A stretch of DNA of 64,000 nucleotides from Bretschneidera sinensis (lineage: Eukaryota > Streptophyta > Magnoliopsida > Brassicales > Akaniaceae). Position 1 is the stretch's first letter; every line of letters starts with the position of its first letter. Location of the stretch: assembly GCA_023935145.1 (NCBI GenBank), contig CM043698.1:61939501-62003500 (forward strand), in the 5' to 3' direction. This document shows, piece after piece, positions 57,141 to 64,000 of this stretch. A program made the position numbers and the translations under genes. The notes beneath the pieces were generated by a model, which was given only the letters and a program-made list of their open reading frames with translations, ran no database searches and was not told the DNA's origin.

Positions 57141-57652
57141 TGTTGTGGGTAAAAATTCATTCTTCAATCACGAGACAACACGTGGCGCATTCAAAGGTAA
57201 AATAGTCATTGTCCCATCCAAAGATAAAATGATAAAAACCCTCATTTAGGCAAAAATTTAAACCCATACTAAATCTATGGAGCGATCTCTACCCTCCATT
57301 TGATCTTCAATCGACAATTCAAATCGTTTGTCATTAATGACACTCTCCGCACCTTTTATAAATAGGAATTTAGAGATTTGAAAATTAACCAATACTCTTA
57401 AGCTCTCTAAATACAGTTTAATAATAAACTCGTAAATGCCTTTAATCAGCGTCAGAATGTCTGTTCGAACTTCAAAGATCAACTTCAGGCTCTCACTTAG
57501 TCTTTGACTTTCTTAGAAAATACCTTAGTACTTAGCCTCCAAAGAGCAAGACAAAGAGTAAGGAGAAAAGCTATAACCTCTCACCTACAATCCACTATAC
57601 CCCTCCTTCGACTTAGCCCAAAAAACAATAACCTCTCTTGGTGACTGTCACA
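57141..57652 (+). repeat. Orphan LTR family, copy c
   Basis: TGTTGTGGGTAAAAATTC to GGTGACTGTCACA, 512 bp, homologous to 49559-50063 throughout. No partner or internal region adjoins. Confidence 0.65.
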
Positions 57653-57664
57653 TTAATAAGAAAC

Positions 57665-58060
57665 TGCTCTTGGCCAAGAAAGGACACGCCATCAAATTTA
57701 TCCCTAGTATCATAGTACGTGTAGCCAATTTGGGACCAATGATTCCTCCGTCTTAGGAGGCTTTTAAGAGGTCATGATGAAGTGCCCGTGAGGTATTGAT
57801 GCAGCATTTTAGTAGCTGCCCAGTGAAGTTTAGATGGATGATTTATAAATCGAGCGAGGTTATTAGCAGCAAAAACAATATCAGACCTTGTAAGATAAAG
57901 TTATCAAAACAAACGTATCTTCAGTGGCATTGTTCATAAGTGGGCCATCGTCCAAGTATAAGAAATTATTTGGCATCAGTCATTTGAGTACACCCATGTC
58001 TTAAACAGAGGCTGCAGTAATGCGAGTGACATGCGTGGATGCATTACCTGTATGCAATCG
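57665..58060 (-). pseudogene. Copia RT/RNase H remnant
   Basis: Minus-strand frames give SDIVFAANNLARFINHPSKL then HWAATKMLHQYLTGTSS, the block after Copia RT (usually SRPDI.FAV..L.R.....P...H..A.KR.LRYLKGT). A degraded SDAD region follows. Many stops. It lies beyond the LTR of Copia C, so it is from an older, separate element. Confidence 0.7.
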
Positions 58061-58097
58061 CAAGAGTGAAAGAAAAGAGTTAAAGAGTTCCTTATTA

Positions 58098-58128
58098 TAT
58101 GGCCTAAAAAGGCTGTTTTTAGGCCATA
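58098..58128. repeat. Perfect 13-bp stem hairpin
   Basis: TATGGCCTAAAAA (58098-58110), loop GGCTG, then TTTTTAGGCCATA (58116-58128). It sits a few bases outside the LTR end of Copia C. Confidence 0.85.
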
Positions 58129-58133
58129 AAGGG

Positions 58134-58370
58134 TTTTAGTTTATAGAATGAAAGAACAATGAGATTTTGAAGGAGAGAAAATGGAGGAAGATATAATGGA
58201 ACTCAAACTTTGAATTCAATTATCATAATGCATCAAGTTTACATTATATATAAAACTGAAAAATAAAAGTGGCAGAAAAAGTAAACAAAAACAAATAGCA
58301 CATGGTACAGTTAACATGGGGTAGTAATGACAGAGAACATAGGGTAGTAACACAGCAAACATGGAGTAGT
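58134..58370 (-). repeat. Truncated 3' LTR of Copia C
   Basis: Aligns with 7262-7560 of Copia A (ACTACTCCATGTTTGCTGTG onward) but starts inside it. Confidence 0.85.
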
Positions 58371-59411
58371 CTCCCAATTCCATTCTTCATTTTCTACAAA
58401 GTGCACATCCCTGCTTATGACAATATTCCCCGTTTGTGGCTGAAAGACTTTGTAAGCCTTGGATCTTGTGCTGTAGCCTATGAAAATGCCTTGTATTGCT
58501 TTCTTGTCTAGTTTATCACGCTTAACCTGAGGAACATAGGTGAAGCACAAACAACCAAACATCTTAAGGAGGTTTAGAGATGGTTTATATCCATACCAAG
58601 CTTCAAATGGTGTCTGCTCCTTCAATGCTTTTGCGGGCAGCCTGTTTTGGAGAAAAACAGCAGTGTTTGCTGCCTCTGCCCAGAATTTCTTTGGCAAATT
58701 CTTCTCATGTAACATACATCTTGTCATTTCCAGGATATATCGATTTCTCCTTTCACTGACTCCATTTTTTTGTGGAGTGTAGGAAGCCGTTACTTGATGT
58801 TCAATGCCCGCATCCTCACAAAATTGATTGAACACTGCAGATGTGTACTCCTTGCCATTGTCTGATCTCAATTACTGAATTTTGCAGCCACTCTCATTTT
58901 CAATTCTAGCTTTAAAGTTCCAGAATATTCTAGCAACTTCTGATTTGTATTTAAAAAAGAAAATCCAACACATTCTTGTTAGATCATCAATAAAGGCAAT
59001 ACAGTAAAGGCTACCATTAAGAGATGGTGTCCTTTGTGGTCCTGCTAGATCAGTGTGGATCAATTGTAGCTTCTGTGTTGCTCTCCAAGCTGTTTTTGGA
59101 AATGGTTTTCTGTGTTGCTTTCCATATTGACACGCTTTGCAGTGAGGAAGATGATCTTCTAAAACAAGTAAATCCCTTACTAATTACTTTGTTTGAAGCA
59201 GTAGTAGTCCTTGATGATGATAATGACTGAGCTTCTTGTGCCATATCTCCGTGACACTTTCCTTGGAAGGAAAGGCAGCTTGCTCCTCCTCAAGTGGGTT
59301 AAGTGTGAAGCTCTTTCCTCTCATCTTGAAATTGAACATCTCTTGACCAGATGCATCTTTTATTAGGCAGTATTTGTCTTCAAAATGTACTTTGCAGCTT
59401 TTTTCTATCAA
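58371..59411 (-). pseudogene. Copia C integrase
   Basis: IWHKKLSHYHHQGLLLLQTK (59245-59184) is the zinc-binding start. MIHTDLAGPQRTPSLNG then IAFIDDLTRMCWIFFFKYKS lead the core. After a stop come LRSDNGKEYTSAVFNQFCED, ASYTPQKNGVSERRNRYILE, MTRCMLHEKNLPKKFWAEAA and FEAWYGYKPSLNLLKMFGC. The D-D-35-E triad is visible (HTD, SDNG, SERR). Only a few stops or shifts break it, so it is the best kept Copia domain in the window. It ends FVENEEWNWE at the deletion point. Confidence 0.92.
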
Positions 59412-60617
59412 CTGACCAACACTTAACAGATTTTGGTCAATTTCTGGAACATAGAGAATATCATAGATAAGTTTTGTACCTGAACAACTTGCAATTGCAA
59501 TGGTGCCTTTTCCCTTGACTGCTATATGCTATCCATTGCCAATTCTGACTTTTGAAGTCTCCATGCTTCTTAATTCCTTGAACAACTCCTTGTCATGTGT
59601 CATATGGTTAGTGCAACCACTATCAATTAACCAGCTCTCACTTGAATCATTGCCTGAGAAGCAAGTAGCAACAAAAAGCTGATCCTCCTCCTTTTGATCA
59701 GCAACTTGAGCATCTATTTCTTACTGCTGATTTTTACTTTTACAAATCACAGTTTCATGACCAAGTTGGTTACACCTGCTGCATTTTGCATCAGGTCTCC
59801 TCCAGTATTTGAAAGGAGGATGACCCTTTCTGCCACAGTGTTTGCATGGAGGATGATCTCCTTTCGTACCTCTAGTCTTGTTCTTGTTTTTGTTTGTTGT
59901 AGTATCACCACTTGCAGCAAAAATCTTCTTGTTCTTCTTCCTCATTTTCCAGCCTTCTTGATGCTTGACTGGCAGTGCTCCTTCAACGACTCCTTCTTGC
60001 CTCATAACCCTTCTTTGCTCTTGTGTCTGTAAAGCATTTATGATCTCTGCCAAGGTAATCTTGGACAGATCCTTGGTGTTCTCTAAGGTTGTAATGGTTG
60101 CCTCAAATTTTTTAGGCACCGTTAGTAGGATTTTTTTCAACAATCCTCGAGTCGGGTAGATCAGAACCAAGCAGTCTTACCTTATTGGCAATGCTTAGAA
60201 GTTTATCAGAATACTCTTTAATGGTTTCTGATTCCTTCATTTTCTGCAGTTCAAAATCTCTTATCAAATTCAGCACTTGCATCCCTCTGATCTTGTTATT
60301 TCCTTCATACTCTTTTTTGAGATAATCCCATATTGCTTTTGCTGATTTGAGTGACATGACTCGGGTGAAGATAGTCGATGAGACGCTAGCAAACAAACAA
60401 GCCTTTGCTTTTGACTTCCTTGTTTTTCTGTCCTTGTGATTCTTGATCTGGGCCATTGTAGGGTTGTTTGGCAGAGGAGGAACTTTGTAATCCTCTTCTA
60501 CAGCTTCCCAAATATCTATTGTATCTGATAGGTCTCCATTCTCACAGCCCAAATCTGATAGTTGTCTCCATCAAAAACTGGTGGAGCCATTGATGAAAAA
60601 CTAGATTCTCCTTCCAC
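59412..60617 (-). pseudogene. Copia C gag-protease
   Basis: The would-be start codon at 60615-60617 is GTG before EGESSFSSMAPPVFDGDNY. The gag domain has IWDYLKKEYEGNNKIRGMQV (60552-60112). After a one-base shift near 60115 it continues to two zinc knuckles, CKHCGRKGHPPFKY (last cysteine changed) and CSRCNQLGHETVIC. The protease reads WLIDSGCTNHMTHDKELF at about 59640-59580 with the normal D-S-G. One stop after KSKNQQ. Confidence 0.9.
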
Positions 60618-60694
60618 TAGAACACTCAAATAAACTCACAGATCCCTCAAGAAGATAGCTCTGATACCAATTGTTAGTTTATAGAATGAAAGAA

Positions 60695-62071
60695 GATGGT
60701 ATAGTAGTATTGGGGCATAGAATTTGTGTTCCCAATAATGTGGAAATGAGAAAGGAGATATTAAAGGAGGCTCATGATTCTGTATATTTCATGCACCCAG
60801 GTAATAATAAGATGTATAGGGGGTTGAAACAGAATTATTGGTAGTCAGGGATGAAAAATGATGTAGCAGAATACATTTGTTAGATGTTTGACTTATCAAC
60901 AAGTAAAGTCTGAGAATAGACATCTAACAGGTTTATTACAACCTCTTTCAATACCTGAGTGGCCATGGGAAAATGTGAATATGAATTTTGTCTCTGGTTT
61001 TCCCCACACCCAGAAGGGACATGACACTATGTGGGTTATAGTGGATAAACTTTCTAAGTCTTCACACTTTCTTCCTATAAAAACTACTTGGAGTCCAAAA
61101 AAGCTGGCTGAGTTGTATATGGCAGAGATAGTAAAATTACATGGAGTACCCTTGAATATCGTATCAGATAGAGATTCTAGATTTACCTCTAGATTTTGGA
61201 GGGGTTTCTAAGAAGCTATGGGTATGCAATTACAGTTTAGTACAGCTTTTCATCCACAAACAGATGGGCAGACAGAGAGAACCATCAGAATACTAGAAGA
61301 TATGTTGAAGGCAAGTGTGGTGAGCTTCTCAGTGAGCTGGGATGCTTATTTACCGTTGATCGAGTTTGCATACAACAATCAGTATCAAATTAGTATTGGG
61401 ATGGCACCCTTCAAGGCTTTGTATGGTAGAAGGTGTAGAACTCCAGTATGCTAGGAAGAAGTTGGAGAGAGAAAGATATATGGCCCAAAAATGATAGACT
61501 TGACTACTGAAAGGATCAAACTGGTTAGGGAGAACCTCAGAGTAGCTCAGAACAGACAGAAAGGATATGCTGATAAAAGAAGATGACCTCTCGAGTTCCA
61601 AGTTGGCGATTGAGTATTTTTGAAGATATCTTCGTGGAAAAGAGTGTTGAGGTTCAAGAAGAAGGGAAAGCTGAGCCCGAGATTTGCTGGGTCATATAAG
61701 GTGATCTAGAAAATCGGACCAATAGCGTATCGATTCAATCTGCCTCTAGAATTGAAGCAATTATATAAAGTGTTTCATGTGTCACTGTTGAGAAAATAAT
61801 TACGCGATGAATCCCATAGAATCTCTGATCATGCAATAGAAATTCAGGAAGATTTGACTTTGATGCTAGTACCAGTCAGAATCCTAAACAAAAAAGAACA
61901 TGTATTGCACAATAAAGTCATTTCTTTGATTCAAGTATTATAGCGAAATAAAGACGCCGAAGAAGTCACGTGGGAGAATGAAGCAAGAATGAAGAAGGAT
62001 TTTCCCCAACTCTTTTCTTGATTTTAGGTAAGGAAATTTTGGGGACGAAATTTTTGTAAGGTGGGTAGAAT
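60695..62071 (+). pseudogene. Gypsy G: pol 3' part (integrase to chromodomain)
   Basis: Starts abruptly in the RNase H-integrase linker (DGIVVLGHRICVPNN, compare DGILALKHRICVPND of Gypsy F) at the Copia C junction. The integrase core has WPWENVNMNFVSGFPHTQKG, MWVIVDKLSKSSHFLPIKTT, IVSDRDSRFTSRFWRGF, STAFHPQTDGQTERTIRILE and LIEFAYNNQYQISIGMAPFK. The triad residues D, D and E are all present. GPY/F-like sequence and a chromodomain-like end, LNKKEHVLHNKVISLIQVL then DAEEVTWENEARMKKDFPQL, follow. Stops at 60840, 60880, 61208, 61452 and later. Related to Gypsy F but a separate lineage. Confidence 0.92.
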
Positions 62072-62300
62072 TGTAATACCCGTATTTATAAAGTAAGGAT
62101 AAATAAGTAATTTAATAAATATGATATGGAATTTAAAATAAGGTATATGTGAAAGGTTTATTAGCAATTGAATAAAGCAAATAAAAATAATTAATTAATT
62201 AATTTATAAAAAATAGGAACAGTAAAACATGGCAGCAGGTGGCAGCCACCTGCTGCCAATTTGATTCTTGGTTGCCAAGTATAAAGGAAGGCAATGGAAT
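62072..62300 (+). repeat. Start of Gypsy G 3' LTR
   Basis: TGTAATACCCGTATTTATAA follows AAGGTGGGTAGAAT, exactly as in Gypsy F. Similarity to the F LTR fades within about 130 bases. The end of the LTR is not determined. Confidence 0.6.
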
Positions 62301-64000
62301 GCCTAACAAGTGTCCAATAGGTGGAGAAATTTTAGAGATTGTATAGTGATAAACCATTAATTTAGTCATCAACAAACCCTGCAGAAGATTGTAGTAGTAA
62401 AGTGATTAGTAGGGTATTGTTATTGGCCGGGGATTGCGGGTACTCTTATACTAAAGAGTCATAAAAAAAATTTGGTTGGTTTAATTAGCAGCTTATAAAC
62501 AAATATAAATCTACATCTATTAACATATTACACCAAATTAGGGGGTTTTCATGATCTAATTTTTTTTTACAAATTTTACTAAGGAAATTAAAAAACAATT
62601 ATATACAATTTATCGTTTTCTCTCACAATTCAGAAAATCAAATTTATTAAATGACTAATCAAATTGTTTCAATGTAGACAACGAATTCATGCCTCAATCA
62701 CATATCAGAATTGAATCAAAGTGCAAACTTAAAGAGATCATGCATTTTATAAATTCCTTCTTAGATAATCCCTAAGTTTAGGAAAAGTTCATCAGCTAGT
62801 TATTTTGTTTAAGCAATCAAGTTAATACTCAGCGCATCTTTACAATTACTTAAACAAATCATTAAGATAAAAGGGAATTATGATTTAGTAACTTGTTCCT
62901 TATTCCTATGAAAAAAAATCCATGGATAAAGAACATGAAATTTCCATAACATTGGCTATTATTCATAGCTTTTACCACTTTAAATCGTACTCCAGACCAA
63001 TTAGGTGAATGAAAGTGCTATTATGGCTTCAATGATTTGCAATATCAAAGTTTTCAATATAACATAACCGACAATGATTTGCAATATCAAAGTTTTCAAT
63101 ATAACATAACCGAAAATTCAACATATGTAATAAAGATCACAAATTCATATGTCTACATATCATGAACAATTCGAAAACATCAAAGAATAAATCTGAAGAT
63201 TAACTAACTCATTGAATTAACAATAATCTCCAACATAAGAATCCAACACAATATTCTTTAATTCAATAACAACCAGGTTTGAAACAATTAAAAAGAATAG
63301 TCATAAGCATTACACTTTTTTAACACAATCAAGGAAGCTTGATATGTTGATGGTGATAATCCTCATGGCTATGATGATGGATGAAGAAAAACACAATTTG
63401 GAGAAGTCCTTATATGCTCACGATTGGAGATGGAATGGTGGAGTGTTTCAGCCTCTTGCTTCTTGAATTTGGAGTAGAGAACTCAGTAGCCGACTCCTTT
63501 TTTTTTAGATTTTTCTCCGAGAAAAAGATCCCCCCAAAAAAAGTTTTCGGCTGTCTATAAATAGAAGAAGAAAACTAGGGTTTTCGACTATACTATTTGT
63601 AAAAAAAAAAACTAAGGTTTTCAAATTTTAAATTTCAAGCACAATTGAGGTGACAGAATTCTTGGCTTGATTTTCTTTCCTTATGCGCAAAGATCTCTTC
63701 CCAAGCTGAACCAAAAACTCCTCAAGCTTTTAAACATGTCCAGATACATGCAATCAAGTACAAATGCATGCATTAGGGTTCTTCTACACAAATGGCCCGC
63801 ATAGGATCCCTAGTGGACTCCAATATTCTCTCATGTTTTGACACATCATCCAAATAATTCCAAGGTGGAAATTCCCTATAAAGAAATCAGAAAATAATAA
63901 ATAAAGAAAGTTTCCATAATTAGAAAAGGAAAGATATCAAAAAGGAAAGTTTCCAAATTAGGAAAGTTTCTTAGAATGATAAGACTATTTTCTTGATCCA
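62301..64000. other. AT-rich stretch without recognised gene
   Basis: It may be the rest of the Gypsy G LTR or another repeat. A TCTATAAATAGAAG TATA-like motif lies near 63553. No coding frame, RNA gene or boundary is seen. Confidence 0.35.
63031..63114. repeat. 42-bp tandem duplication
   Basis: Two virtually identical units beginning AATGATTTGCAATATCAAAG at 63031 and 63073. Confidence 0.9.

Larger units (their letters stand above)
58134..60694 (-). mobile_element. Copia C: gag-protease-integrase, RT/RNase H deleted
   Basis: Close relative of Copia A on the minus strand. The 5' LTR survives only as its last 23 bases (60672-60694, TGTTAGTTTATAGAATGAAA on the plus strand) next to the primer site. 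The 3' LTR (58134-58370) lacks its first 50-55 bases. Integrase sequence runs directly into the LTR interior (…FVENEEWNWE then the LTR), so one deletion removed RT, RNase H, the polypurine tract and the LTR start. Confidence 0.88.

Noticed and set aside
59694..60032. Plus-strand frame of 112 codons, with a similar one at 8200-8538 on the minus strand
   Set aside because: Both are the antisense of the same Copia gag segment.

Overview
The window is AT-rich nuclear DNA of a flowering plant, most likely a dicot. The evidence is nested LTR retrotransposons primed by initiator tRNA-Met, non-autonomous hAT elements, GT/AG introns, F-box/LRR genes, and relics of the plant silencing genes RDM1 and VIN3-like (VRN5/VIL class). 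The species cannot be named from the sequence. There is no bacterial gene, CRISPR array or origin. Only one gene looks intact: a three-exon F-box/LRR gene at 50558-52128 (minus). A decayed tandem paralogue lies at 54084-55721.

Layout, left half. Positions 1-733 are the 5' end of a minus-strand Copia element that runs out of the window, and 2039-2857 is an old Copia gag. From 4440 to 34490 lies a tandem array of large inverted repeats. Arm L1 (4893-12432) faces arm R1 (12471-15680), and arm L2 (18575-22292) faces arm R2 (22329-23590, continued at 28272-34490). Further left is a scrap of one more inverted arm (4440-4616). L1 and L2 carry a broken RDM1-like gene at the outer end and a VIN3-like C-terminal fragment at the centre. 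R1 has lost the RDM1 end, and R2 keeps only its last part. The array was later hit by Copia A (7207-10450, TSD ATTAG), hAT-1 (13125-14439, inside the VIN3-like exon), Gypsy K (23722-28271, truncated) and Copia H (29100-34231, TSD CTTTG). Copia D (16111-18417, TSD CATAG) sits between the two palindromes. The undisturbed paralogous arm gives empty sites that confirm Copia A and Copia H.

Copia A has intact-looking LTR boundaries. In place of integrase, reverse transcriptase and RNase H it carries fragments of host genes: one of uroporphyrinogen-III methyltransferase (UPM1) and one resembling a plant nuclear protein of the dentin-sialophosphoprotein-like group.

Layout, right half. 36182-49282 is a three-level nest: Copia E contains hAT-2 and a chromovirus-like Gypsy F (38490-48597), whose 5' LTR contains hAT-3 (39570-40576, perfect 8-bp TSD). 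An orphan LTR family occurs three times (34828-35206, 49559-50063, 57141-57652). The F-box genes follow. The right end is Copia C (58134-60694, minus, RT/RNase H deleted), joined to the pol end of another Gypsy (60695-62071) and its LTR. From about 62300 to the end no gene is recognised.

The most interesting feature is the palindromic array with fragments of two silencing-pathway genes. Read-through of either palindrome would give a long hairpin RNA matching a VIN3-like gene and possibly RDM1. That is an inference and needs small-RNA data.
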